Shown: positions 8,545-16,351, counted from the first letter of the stretch. The stretch is DNA of 18,356 nucleotides from Candidatus Sphingobacterium stercoripullorum (GCA_019114715.1 DXEZ01000337.1:1-18356), one strand, 5' to 3'. Numbers and translations: made by a program. The notes: generated from the sequence alone by a model not told the origin.

Positions 8545-9115
8545 ACATTTTCTTTAGGATGCTTTCAATAACCTTTGGGAAATAATTGTGTTCCAATTGT
8601 TGTACCTTAAATTGAAGCATTTCTACTGTGTCTTCCGGTTCAATTTTAAATTTTGATTGGTGAATGACCTCACCTTCGTCGTAATTTTCATTGACGAAAT
8701 GTATTGTAATCCCACTTTCTTCTTCTTTAGCTTCTAACACCGCTTTGTGGACATGAGATCCATACATACCCTTGCCACCAAATTTTGGTAATAGAGCAGG
8801 GTGGATGTTAAGAATTTGGTTCGGATAAGCTTTTAATAAATTATCGGGGACCTTCCATAAAAAACCTGCTAATGCAATTAGATCTACATTCAAGCGTTGA
8901 AGTAAATGCAACACTTCATCAGTATGATACAGTTCTTGTCTGTCAAATATATGGGAGGGGATTTCAAAGTTGTCTGCTCTCTGGAGTACATAGGCGTCCA
9001 TGTTGTTGCTTAGCACAAGTACCACTTCTCCAACTTTTGAATGTTTAAAATGCTCCATTATCTTTTGAGCGTTGGAACCAGAACCAGAGGCAAAAATAGC
9101 TATCCTTTTTTTCAA
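8543..9115 (-). CDS. purN: Phosphoribosylglycinamide formyltransferase (GART, PurN)
   Basis: This enzyme transfers a formyl group from 10-formyltetrahydrofolate to glycinamide ribonucleotide, the third step of purine synthesis, in the cytoplasm. At 190 residues it has the usual PurN length. It starts KKRIAIFASGSGSN, the phosphate-binding N-terminal loop. The signature LNIHPALLPKFGGKGMYG carries catalytic Asn103 and His105. Asp146 in YDEGEVIH corresponds to the E. coli catalytic Asp144. The start codon is TTG: an in-frame TAA stands two codons upstream (TAA ATT TTG), so no longer version is possible, and the reading begins exactly where PurN proteins begin. No other purine gene is nearby. Confidence 0.95.
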   Translation of the reverse strand: MKKRIAIFASGSGSNAQKIMEHFKHSKVGEVVLVLSNNMDAYVLQRADNFEIPSHIFDRQELYHTDEVLHLLQRLNVDLIALAGFLWKVPDNLLKAYPNQILNIHPALLPKFGGKGMYGSHVHKAVLEAKEEESGITIHFVNENYDEGEVIHQSKFKIEPEDTVEMLQFKVQQLEHNYFPKVIESILKKM

Positions 9116-9233
9116 AATTTATCCGCGTTAAGTTTGACTAATAAAAGTTAAATTAATTAACAGTCCTAATCTATTAATTTTTTTCGTATTTTATCTATCT
9201 AAATAATAGGATTTAACGAAATATACCACATAT

Positions 9234-9749
9234 ATGACTTTTAACAAAAGAAAAATTAGGTTAATACTTTTCTCTTTGGTTCTTTTTGCCACTTACTCCT
9301 CGGCACTTGGTCAGACCCAGGCAAGTAAAAGTGAACTGAAAGATTTTGGAAAATTTTATCTCCTGGCAGATACAACAAAATTCATTACAAAAGCTAATCT
9401 TCCAAAAAAGGGACAGATTTTATTGATGCTTTACGATCCATACTGTGATTTTTGCGATACCTTTTTAAATAAACTGCACAAGGAGATGGATACATACAAG
9501 GATTTGCAAGTATATTTAATCTCTTTATCGCAACAAAAAGAAGTCGAAGAATTTCAGAAAAAGCACAGCAAAGATATCGCTTCTCGAAAGAATGTACACT
9601 TCCTAAGAGATAAGGATTACGGCTTTCTCCTGACATTTGATCCCGATATGTTTCCTAGCATTCTTTTATTTGATGCATCAAGAGAAAGGCTTCTGGCTAG
9701 GACCGATGGGATTGATGACATAGCGAGTATTTTTAAGGCCTTAAAGTAA
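9234..9749 (+). CDS. Secreted thioredoxin-fold protein with CDFC site
   Basis: This is a 171-residue exported protein. The signal peptide (basic start, hydrophobic 10-24) ends near ALGQ, without a lipobox. A thioredoxin-like fold follows: strand QILLMLYDPY, then Cys71-Asp-Phe-Cys74, and a cis-proline position at Pro141 (DMFPSILLFD). The CxxC dipeptide DF is uncommon, so redox potential and partner are unknown. It is probably a periplasmic disulfide reductase or isomerase. In Bacteroidota similar DUF5106/thioredoxin-like proteins occur, but I cannot assign the family firmly. It stands alone between the divergent purN and the convergent lon. Confidence 0.8.
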   Translation: MTFNKRKIRLILFSLVLFATYSSALGQTQASKSELKDFGKFYLLADTTKFITKANLPKKGQILLMLYDPYCDFCDTFLNKLHKEMDTYKDLQVYLISLSQQKEVEEFQKKHSKDIASRKNVHFLRDKDYGFLLTFDPDMFPSILLFDASRERLLARTDGIDDIASIFKALK

Positions 9750-9874
9750 GTGTATTGTTATCATTTAATTATCTCCTTATCTAAAAGGAGGAGAGCGAAG
9801 TAATAACGGTATTTTTTATGGGTTGGATCCTCTCAGGTCATAAGCTGTAAAAACCAAAGAGCAGGGTGTTCATG

Positions 9875-9904
9875 AAACAGGGAGATCAACCAACCTCCCT
9901 GTTT
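9875..9904. terminator. Hairpin between convergent genes, probable bidirectional terminator
   Basis: AAACAGGGAG (9875-9884) pairs perfectly with CTCCCTGTTT (9895-9904), 10 bp with a 10-base loop. It lies 12 bases beyond the lon stop and about 125 bases after the thioredoxin-like gene, and both strands end the stem in UUU. A smaller stem, CTCCTT/AAGGAG at 9773-9790, follows the + strand gene more closely and could be its own stop signal. Confidence 0.6.
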
Positions 9905-9915
9905 AACGAATTGAG

Positions 9916-12363
9916 TTAATATAGTTTTTTTGGATTCTTAACTTTCGTCTTTAGAAGTGCGTGGTCTATTACCTCTGCCATATCATCTATATAATGGAAC
10001 TTTAAGTCCTTAATATAATCTTCTTTAATCTCTAAGACGTCTTTTTTGTTCGAGCTGCTAAGAATTATTTCATTAATATTGGCTCTTTTAGCAGCTAAAA
10101 TTTTCTCTTTAATTCCGCCTACTGGTAGTACTTTTCCTCGTAAGGTGATTTCACCGGTCATAGCTATTTTTGACCTTACCTTTCTTTGTGTAAATAAAGA
10201 AGTCAAAGCTGTTAACATGGTAATACCGGCAGAAGGGCCATCTTTTGGCGTAGCACCGGCAGGGACGTGGATGTTTACATCCCATTTATCGAAAACTTCA
10301 TTAGGGATATTGAATTTTTCCGCATTCGCTCGTAAATATGCCATAGCTAAAGTAGCTGATTCCTTCATGATATCTCCTAGGTTTCCAGTGAGATGTAAAC
10401 GGCCTTTTCCAGGACTAAGGCTGGATTCAATAAACAAGATATCCCCACCGACGGCTGTCCAAGCTAAGCCTGTAACCACTCCTGCAATCTCATTATCTTC
10501 ATAGATGTCCTTATCGAAAATAGGAGCGCCCAACATGTCCTCAATATCCTCCTTTGATACCGCAGGAGTGTAGGTCTTTTCCATAGCAATTTTTGTTGCT
10601 ATTCCCCTAACAATAGAGCCTATTTTCTTCTCCAACCCACGTACACCAGATTCTCTTGTATATTCTTCAACAAGCTTCTCAACGATCTTCGGTTTAATCG
10701 CTATTTGTTTACTATTTAGACCGTGCTGATTCCGCTGTTTAGGAATCAAGTGCTTTCTAGCAATTTGAATCTTTTCTTCTAATGTGTAACCGTTTACTTC
10801 AATGATTTCCATTCTATCAAGCAAAGCTGGCTGAATAGTACTTAAAGTATTTGCCGTGGCAATGAATAAAACTTTCGATAAGTCGTATTCCACCTCCAGG
10901 TAGTGGTCGTAAAATGTGGTGTTTTGCTCCGGATCAAGGACTTCCAATAATGCTGAGGAAGGATCTCCTTTGAAATCCGTACTCATTTTATCTATCTCAT
11001 CCAGTACAAAAACAGGGTTCGATGTTCCAGCCTTTTTAATAGACTGAATGATTCTTCCAGGTAAAGCACCGATATATGTTTTCCTATGCCCGCGGATTTC
11101 GGCTTCATCACGAAGACCACCCAGGGCCATCCTAGTGTATTTTCTGTTGAGAGCTTTTGCAATAGATTTACCAAGGCTTGTTTTACCAACTCCTGGAGGG
11201 CCTACTAGGCAAATGATAGGAGCCTTCATGTCGTTCTTCAGCTTGAGAACCGCCAAATATTCTATAATTCTCTTTTTAACCTTTTCTAAACCGTAGTGGT
11301 CTTTATCTAGAACTTTTTCAGCTCTTTGAAGATCAAAGTTGTCTTTAGAAACATGGTTCCAAGGAAGGTCAAGTACAGTCTCTAAATAATTTAGCTGGAT
11401 AGAATACTCAGGTGCAGCAGGATTTATCCTACCTAGTTTTTCTAGCTCCTTATTGAAATGCTCTTTTACATAATTAGCCCATTTCTTTTTCTTAGCTCTA
11501 CTGCGCAGTTCATCAATTTCTAAATCAGGCGTGTTACCTCCCAATTCCTCTTGAATAGTTTTCAGCTGTTGATTTAAAAAGTAGTCTCTTTGCTGCTTGT
11601 CTAAATCCACTCTAACCTTATTCTGAATTTGATTTTTCAGCTCAAGCATTTGCATCTCAATAGTTAGATGCTCAAGGAGGCTCTCCGCACGTTTAGTGAA
11701 GTTGTTGACTTCCAATAAAGACTGCTTTTTATCAATTTCAATGGTCAAGTTGGAACATATGAAATTTATTAAAAATGTAGAGCTCTCAATATTTCTCACC
11801 GCAACGCTAGCCTCTGATGGTAGGTTGGGAGAGAGTTGAATGATTTGCAGAGCCAGTTCCTTGATACTGGAAATTAGTGCTTCAAACTTTTTTGTTTCTT
11901 TCAGAGGTTTTTCTACCAGCTTTATTACTTTCGCTCGAATGTAGGGCTCTGTTGTGGTCACCTCTTCTAGAGATATCCGCTGCTTACCTTGGATGATAAC
12001 CGTAGTATTTCCATCGGGCATTTGCAGCATCTTTATAATTCTAGCTACTGTACCTACTTTATAGAGTTCCTCAAAACTAGGATCCTCAACTTTCATATCG
12101 ACTTGGGAAACAACCCCTATAGTACGATCTCCTTTATAAGCGTCTTTGATAAGCTTTATGGACTTGTCTCTTCCTACTGTTATGGGGATAACTACTCCTG
12201 GGAAAAGAACTGTATTCCTTAACGGCAAAATGGAAAGTTCCTCTGGGACATCTGCATTACGCATTTCGTCTTCGTCTTCGGACGACATCAAAGGGAAAAA
12301 TTCAGTTTCTTCGTTAATTATTGGTATCGCTTGATCAAAATCAAATGTGTCGAATTTACTCAT
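9916..12363 (-). CDS. lon: ATP-dependent protease Lon
   Basis: Lon degrades misfolded and regulatory proteins in the cytoplasm as a hexameric AAA+ serine protease. From ATG 12363 it has 815 residues, the usual size. Order: the LON substrate-binding domain (about 40-235, beginning LSILPLRNTVLFPGV), a helical linker with coiled coil (about 240-330), the AAA+ module with Walker A GPPGVGKT (388-395) and Walker B VFVLDEID (451-458), and the protease domain. That domain carries PKDGPSAG with catalytic Ser711 and the dyad lysine Lys754 in GGIKEK. The frame stays open 32 codons further upstream to 12459, but that stretch covers a palindromic regulatory sequence and does not resemble Lon, so the start MSKFDTFDFD is preferred. 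A palindrome 15 bases before the start suggests stress control. Confidence 0.95.
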   Translation of the reverse strand: MSKFDTFDFDQAIPIINEETEFFPLMSSEDEDEMRNADVPEELSILPLRNTVLFPGVVIPITVGRDKSIKLIKDAYKGDRTIGVVSQVDMKVEDPSFEELYKVGTVARIIKMLQMPDGNTTVIIQGKQRISLEEVTTTEPYIRAKVIKLVEKPLKETKKFEALISSIKELALQIIQLSPNLPSEASVAVRNIESSTFLINFICSNLTIEIDKKQSLLEVNNFTKRAESLLEHLTIEMQMLELKNQIQNKVRVDLDKQQRDYFLNQQLKTIQEELGGNTPDLEIDELRSRAKKKKWANYVKEHFNKELEKLGRINPAAPEYSIQLNYLETVLDLPWNHVSKDNFDLQRAEKVLDKDHYGLEKVKKRIIEYLAVLKLKNDMKAPIICLVGPPGVGKTSLGKSIAKALNRKYTRMALGGLRDEAEIRGHRKTYIGALPGRIIQSIKKAGTSNPVFVLDEIDKMSTDFKGDPSSALLEVLDPEQNTTFYDHYLEVEYDLSKVLFIATANTLSTIQPALLDRMEIIEVNGYTLEEKIQIARKHLIPKQRNQHGLNSKQIAIKPKIVEKLVEEYTRESGVRGLEKKIGSIVRGIATKIAMEKTYTPAVSKEDIEDMLGAPIFDKDIYEDNEIAGVVTGLAWTAVGGDILFIESSLSPGKGRLHLTGNLGDIMKESATLAMAYLRANAEKFNIPNEVFDKWDVNIHVPAGATPKDGPSAGITMLTALTSLFTQRKVRSKIAMTGEITLRGKVLPVGGIKEKILAAKRANINEIILSSSNKKDVLEIKEDYIKDLKFHYIDDMAEVIDHALLKTKVKNPKKLY

Positions 12364-12378
12364 ATATCTATAGCCTGC

Positions 12379-12399
12379 ATTCCGACATAATGTCAGAAT
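12379..12399 (-). promoter_or_regulatory. Palindrome ahead of lon, candidate operator
   Basis: A 21-bp inverted repeat is centred on 12389 with one mismatched pair. The half-sites are ATTCCGACAT and ATGTCAGAAT, giving a core TGACA-TTA-TGTCG on the lon strand. Its near edge is 15 bases from the lon ATG, so it lies in the leader or at the transcription start. A poor -7 match (TAATTCTG, one mismatch) overlaps it. It is most likely a binding site for a dimeric regulator, or less likely an RNA hairpin. No clear -33 element is present. Confidence 0.5.
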
Positions 12400-12621
12400 T
12401 ATCTTCTTTTTCTTTATTAATGACTTTATTTCTCTTACTTTAGTAGTATTGCAATGCATATGCCAATTTATAAATTAAGCAATTGAAGGACAAAAGAACA
12501 CCTTTGGATGCAAAAAAGTCAGTTGAATAACATAAAAACGCAGTGAAAAACCAATTGGCCTCGGTCAAGAGTAGTAATTTAGTAAAAGTTTGTTACCGTA
12601 TTTTTACAAAAATAATAAAAT

Positions 12622-13341
12622 ATGAAAATCAATTCTTCTGCAAAATTTTTCGCTGAATTAATCGGCACTTTCGGTTTAGTTTTATTTGGTTGTGGTGCTG
12701 CTGCAATAGCAGGGGGCGACACATTAGCTAACCTCCATGGACTGGGGCTACTAGGTATCGCGCTAGCATTTGGTTTTTCTGTAGTGGCTTTTTCCTATGC
12801 AATTGGAGGCATTTCGGGTTGTCATATCAACCCCGCAGTAACAGTAGGAGTTTTATTAAACAAAGGGATCTCTCTTAAAGATGCAATGATATATATCGCT
12901 GCGCAACTCCTAGGTGCATTGCTAGGAGCGTTTGTTCTACAGCAAGTTCTTCAAGGGCAACTAGCTGGCTTTACACCATCAGAATGGTCCTATGGAGCCA
13001 ACGGATGGGGTGAAGGCTATCAGAATGAATACAATACAACAGCAGCATTTATAACAGAAACAGTGTTGACATTTATATTTGTTTTTGTTATTTTAGCCGC
13101 GACCTCTAAATGGGGGAACAGCACAATGGCAGGTCTTGCAATAGGGATTACCTTGGTGTTGATTCATTTGTTTGCTATCCCAGTAACTGGGACCTCGGTC
13201 AATCCTGCAAGAAGCTTTGGCCCTGCATTACTAGCAGGAGGCAAAGCACTGTCTCAGCTATGGTTATTTTGTACAGCTCCAATTTTAGGTGCAGCGATTG
13301 CAGCTGGAGTATGGAAAGCGGTACAGCCACGTCAAAATTGA
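12622..13341 (+). CDS. aqpZ: Aquaporin Z-type water channel
   Basis: This inner-membrane water channel has 239 residues and six membrane segments. The two NPA motifs are complete: HINPAVT with Asn70 and SVNPARS with Asn194. The selectivity filter matches the water-specific AqpZ set: Phe50 (ALAFGFSV), His182 (LIHLFAIPVTG), Thr191 and Arg197. This points to an aquaporin rather than a glycerol facilitator. The loop between the third and fourth spans (about 110-140) is longer than in E. coli AqpZ and carries aromatic and acidic residues. It is divergent from lon, with 258 bases between the two starts. A small inverted repeat, TTGGCC/GGTCAA at 12555-12568, lies in that gap. Confidence 0.95.
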   Translation: MKINSSAKFFAELIGTFGLVLFGCGAAAIAGGDTLANLHGLGLLGIALAFGFSVVAFSYAIGGISGCHINPAVTVGVLLNKGISLKDAMIYIAAQLLGALLGAFVLQQVLQGQLAGFTPSEWSYGANGWGEGYQNEYNTTAAFITETVLTFIFVFVILAATSKWGNSTMAGLAIGITLVLIHLFAIPVTGTSVNPARSFGPALLAGGKALSQLWLFCTAPILGAAIAAGVWKAVQPRQN

Positions 13342-13403
13342 AGTTTTTCGTAATAAGACCTTTACCTTACACATTCATTCCTTACGTGTTTTTATTCCCA
13401 AAT

Positions 13404-13432
13404 GCGTTGCTTTATTCCCAGTAAAGCAGCGC
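13404..13432 (+). terminator. Hairpin after aqpZ, possible terminator
   Basis: An 11-bp stem (GCGTTGCTTTA with TAAAGCAGCGC, including one G·U) closes a 7-base loop TTCCCAG. No good U-tract follows, so termination is uncertain. The loop sequence belongs to a 10-base direct repeat, TTTATTCCCA, at 13391-13400 and 13411-13420, exactly 20 bases apart. Confidence 0.4.
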
Positions 13433-13525
13433 TTACTGATATTCATGAGCTAAGAATTGGTTATTGTGCTATTTCACTTCAAATCCAAAGAATTACTTTT
13501 GTGAATTATATAGTGTAGATATTTT

Positions 13526-13554
13526 TTTGAATTGAAGTGCAATTCGTATCTTCG
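13526..13554 (+). promoter_or_regulatory. Bacteroidota-type promoter of dnaX
   Basis: TTTG (13526-13529), a 17-base spacer and TATCTTCG (13547-13554) fit the TTG-N17-23-TAnnTTTG promoter with one mismatch. Transcription should start a few bases beyond, at or next to the ATG at 13559, so the dnaX message may be leaderless or nearly so. A second -7-like TACTTTTG at 13494-13501 has no good -33 partner. Confidence 0.6.
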
Positions 13555-13558
13555 TATT

Positions 13559-15460
13559 ATGAGTGATTTTATCGTATCGGCACGAAAATATAGGCCAGCA
13601 ACTTTTTCAACAGTTGTTGGACAAAAGCATATTACAAGCACTTTAAAGAATGCTATCTCTAACCAGCAATTAGCGCAAGCGTTTTTGTTTTGTGGTCCAA
13701 GAGGTGTAGGTAAAACAACTTGTGCGAGAATATTGGCCAAAACGATAAACTGCGAGAACTTGCAAGAGGATATAGAGGCTTGTGGCACTTGTAATAGCTG
13801 CCAGTCTTTCCAAAGGGGAAACTCCATGAGTATCCATGAACTTGATGCAGCTTCAAACAACTCGGTAGAAGATATTCGAGAGCTTATAGAGCAAGTGCGA
13901 ATTCCTCCTCAAACAGGTAAATATAAGATCTACATCATAGATGAGGTTCATATGTTGTCTCAGGCGGCGTTTAATGCATTTCTAAAAACGCTTGAAGAAC
14001 CACCTTCCTATGCTATATTTATCTTAGCAACTACAGAAAAGCATAAAATCCTTCCTACCATATTGTCTCGCTGTCAGATTTTTGACTTCAATAGAATTAA
14101 AGTCGAGGACATGGCAGAGCATCTGAAAAGTATTGCAGAAAAGGAAGAGGTTAGCTACGAGATGGATGGGCTGCAAGTGATTGCACAAAAAGCCGACGGT
14201 GGATTAAGGGATGCGCTCTCGATGTTTGACCAAATTGTGAGTTTTACAAACCACAAAATTACCTATCAAGCTGTTATTGATAACCTTAATATTCTAGATT
14301 ACGATTATTATTTCAAGCTTGTAGAGCAAATTAAATCTGAAAATACAGCAGAAGCCTTGTTGTTATTCGATCAGGTGATAAGCAAAGGTTTTGAAGGTGG
14401 ACATTTTATTGCTGGTCTTGCTTCTCATTTTAGAAACTTGCTAGTAGCTAGAGATCCTAGGACCTTAAAGCTTCTAGAGGTGAGCGATAACACTAAACAG
14501 AAATATATTTCACAAAGTCAATCTAGCAATACTGGGCTGTTATTATCAGCCTTAAATATAGCGAGCCAGTGCGAGGCTAATTATAGGTTGAGTAACAATA
14601 AAAGGCTGCATGTGGAGCTGGCCTTGATTAAGATGTGCCACCTTTCTGCAGCCATTCACTTGAGTAAACTTCCTGATAAAGAAATTCAAGGAGAAAAAAA
14701 AAACTCTGTAGTTGAGCAAAAAGCTGAGACTCCCTCTAGTAATGAAACAGAGACGAGAAGTGCCACCGAAGCTCCAGCTCCGGTAAAAGAGAACCAGAGT
14801 GCCCCAAAGCTGCCCGAGGAAAGTTTAAATGATTCAGCCGTGAAGGCAGAGCCTGTAGTAGCTGGTCAAGTGAATAGCGACTCATCGCAGGATGTAAAGA
14901 AAAACGAACCCACAACCAGGCAAGCTATAGCTCCTGGAAAATCTACGCAAACTTTTGAGGAAGATTCAAAGACTGAAGATCCTGCTAACGATGGGTGGGG
15001 GAACTTTTCCTCTTCAATAATTCCAGACTTGAATAAAATTCTAAACCCTGATGAATCCGATGAGGAGGAGCTCCAGCTAGTCGTCGGAAGCGCTAAAAAT
15101 GAAATCACCTGGGACGTGTTTATTAAAACATGGAATGAGTTTGCTGAAAAGCAAAAAGTAAATAATAGGTTAACCTTATATACTATCATGACGGCGAATG
15201 AGCCGACGCTAGAAAACAATACGGTTGAAGTTCCCGTTGAAAACTCCATGCAACTCAACGAGCTGAGGACCGATAAAATAGAAATTCTTAACCACTTAAG
15301 GGTTGTCCTAGAAAACTATGAATTAGATTTGGTCGGTAAGCTGATTGAAGTTCCAGTTACCAGGAAACCCTATACAAGTGCTGAAAAGTACCAAGCTATG
15401 GCTGAGAAGAATCCATTTTTGGACTTACTAAGAACAACCTTTGATTTAGGTATAAATTAA
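13559..15460 (+). CDS. dnaX: DNA polymerase III subunits gamma/tau (DnaX)
   Basis: This is the clamp-loader ATPase of the replisome, 633 residues as full-length tau. From ATG 13559 the protein begins SDFIVSARKYRP, the usual start. A TTG at 13532 is in frame but falls between the two promoter elements. Walker A is GPRGVGKT (46-53). The zinc module has Cys65, Cys75, Cys78 and Cys81. Walker B IIDEVH is at 126-131, and the SRC motif with the arginine finger is at 170-172. The collar domain runs to about 365. A low-complexity Glu/Pro/Ser/Lys linker (about 370-480) leads to a C-terminal domain (about 510-630) that should bind polymerase and helicase. At codons 379-382 the linker is encoded by a run of ten A's that may cause programmed slippage (separate entry). 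rlmB follows after 19 bases, probably in the same transcript. Confidence 0.95.
   Translation: MSDFIVSARKYRPATFSTVVGQKHITSTLKNAISNQQLAQAFLFCGPRGVGKTTCARILAKTINCENLQEDIEACGTCNSCQSFQRGNSMSIHELDAASNNSVEDIRELIEQVRIPPQTGKYKIYIIDEVHMLSQAAFNAFLKTLEEPPSYAIFILATTEKHKILPTILSRCQIFDFNRIKVEDMAEHLKSIAEKEEVSYEMDGLQVIAQKADGGLRDALSMFDQIVSFTNHKITYQAVIDNLNILDYDYYFKLVEQIKSENTAEALLLFDQVISKGFEGGHFIAGLASHFRNLLVARDPRTLKLLEVSDNTKQKYISQSQSSNTGLLLSALNIASQCEANYRLSNNKRLHVELALIKMCHLSAAIHLSKLPDKEIQGEKKNSVVEQKAETPSSNETETRSATEAPAPVKENQSAPKLPEESLNDSAVKAEPVVAGQVNSDSSQDVKKNEPTTRQAIAPGKSTQTFEEDSKTEDPANDGWGNFSSSIIPDLNKILNPDESDEEELQLVVGSAKNEITWDVFIKTWNEFAEKQKVNNRLTLYTIMTANEPTLENNTVEVPVENSMQLNELRTDKIEILNHLRVVLENYELDLVGKLIEVPVTRKPYTSAEKYQAMAEKNPFLDLLRTTFDLGIN
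14688..14715 (+). other. A10 slippery run in dnaX, candidate programmed frameshift for gamma
   Basis: AAGGAG (14688-14693) is followed at once by ten A's (14694-14703). The 0-frame reads GAA AAA AAA AAC and contains the heptamers A AAA AAA and A AAA AAC. In the -1 frame (or with one A added to the mRNA) the reading goes on as AAA CTC TGT AGT TGA, ending at 14715 to give a 385-residue product. With one A lost it reads ACT CTG TAG, ending at 14711 to give 383 residues. Both lie just after the collar domain, so both would be gamma-like subunits. No strong downstream stem-loop is seen, which favours transcriptional slippage, as in Thermus dnaX, over the E. coli ribosomal mechanism. Confidence 0.55.
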
Positions 15461-15479
15461 TTTTGAAATTTACGTATTT

Positions 15480-16277
15480 ATGGATAAAAAATATGCAGTT
15501 ACTTTCCGTAACTCTCCCCAAAAGAGCAAAGCATCAAGTCAAAAAGCATCAAACCAACAGGTATTTGGTATTCATGCGATAATTGAGGCAATTGAAAGTG
15601 GCAAAGAAATCGAGTCGCTTTATGTACAGCGAGATAAGACAGGTGAATTAATTGGAAAATTAAAACAATTGGCAAAAGACCACCGCGTTCCAGTCCAATT
15701 AGTTCCAGTTGAAAAATTAAACCGCCTGACTAGAAAAAATCACCAAGGGGCAATAGCTTTTATCTCTCCAATAATATACAGAAAGATAGACGATATCATA
15801 CCTGAAATATACGAGAAAGGGGAGATGCCGTTAGTAATGATTTTAGATCAGATAACGGACGTACGTAACCTAGGAGCGATAGCTAGAAGTGCAGAGTGTG
15901 CTGGAGTTCACGCCATTGTACTTCCTTATAAAGGCAGTGCAGCAATAAATCCAGATACTATAAAGACTTCCGCAGGAGGGTTATTCCATATTCCTGTTTG
16001 TAGACACGAATCCTTGAATGATACGGCCAAGTTTTTATCCGATAGTGGATTGCAAATTATAGCAGCCAGTGAAAAAGGTGAGAAAACTATTTATGATGTA
16101 GATTTCAATAGACCGACTTGTATTATTTTAGGCTCCGAAGATAAAGGGGTCTCGAATGATTTATTAAGAGGATGTGATGAAATCGCTCGTATTCCTATGA
16201 ATGGGCAAACGGAATCTTTGAATGTTTCAGTTTCTGCTGGTGTAGTCGTTTTTGAAGCGATTAGGCAGCGTTTATAA
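15480..16277 (+). CDS. rlmB: 23S rRNA 2'-O-ribose methyltransferase, RlmB/TrmH-type SPOUT family
   Basis: This S-adenosylmethionine-dependent RNA 2'-O-methyltransferase most likely makes Gm2251 in the peptidyl-transferase region of 23S rRNA. It has 265 residues. A basic N-terminal tail (1-25) is followed by the substrate-binding domain (VFGIHAIIEAIESGKE, about 28-100). The SPOUT domain then shows all three trefoil-knot motifs: LDQITDVRNLGAIARSAE (motif 1, conserved Asn and Arg), IILGSEDKGVS (motif 2) and IPMNGQTESLNVSVSAGV (motif 3). The early VFGIHAI domain is typical of RlmB rather than TrmH or TrmL, but the exact RNA target is inferred. It starts 19 bases after dnaX and ends ahead of a strong terminator. 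Confidence 0.9.
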   Translation: MDKKYAVTFRNSPQKSKASSQKASNQQVFGIHAIIEAIESGKEIESLYVQRDKTGELIGKLKQLAKDHRVPVQLVPVEKLNRLTRKNHQGAIAFISPIIYRKIDDIIPEIYEKGEMPLVMILDQITDVRNLGAIARSAECAGVHAIVLPYKGSAAINPDTIKTSAGGLFHIPVCRHESLNDTAKFLSDSGLQIIAASEKGEKTIYDVDFNRPTCIILGSEDKGVSNDLLRGCDEIARIPMNGQTESLNVSVSAGVVVFEAIRQRL

Positions 16278-16351
16278 CATATTGATAAAATGAGTAAGGA
16301 GTAGTGATTAAGGAGAGCTTTCTCCATTAACTCGGCTTCTTGTACTAGCTT

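Noticed and set aside
9732..9745. Perfect 14-bp palindrome TTTAAGGCCTTAAA
   Set aside because: It is inside the last codons of the thioredoxin-like gene and has no loop, so it is neither a useful hairpin nor a likely operator.
10046..10504. Open frame of 152 codons on the + strand opposite lon
   Set aside because: It lies wholly inside the well-supported lon gene on the other strand, and its product resembles no protein. It is a shadow frame.
12364..12459. N-terminal extension of lon by 32 residues
   Set aside because: The extension translates the palindromic regulatory region, is Lys/Ile-rich without Lon similarity, and the downstream ATG gives the normal family start.
12607..12614. TATTTTTG on the minus strand as a lon promoter
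   Set aside because: It matches the -7 consensus but would give a leader of about 240 bases, has no -33 partner at a good distance, and lies in a run of A/T next to aqpZ.
13110..13424. Second + strand frame overlapping the end of aqpZ
   Set aside because: It runs in another frame through the conserved NPA region of aqpZ and has no recognisable domain.
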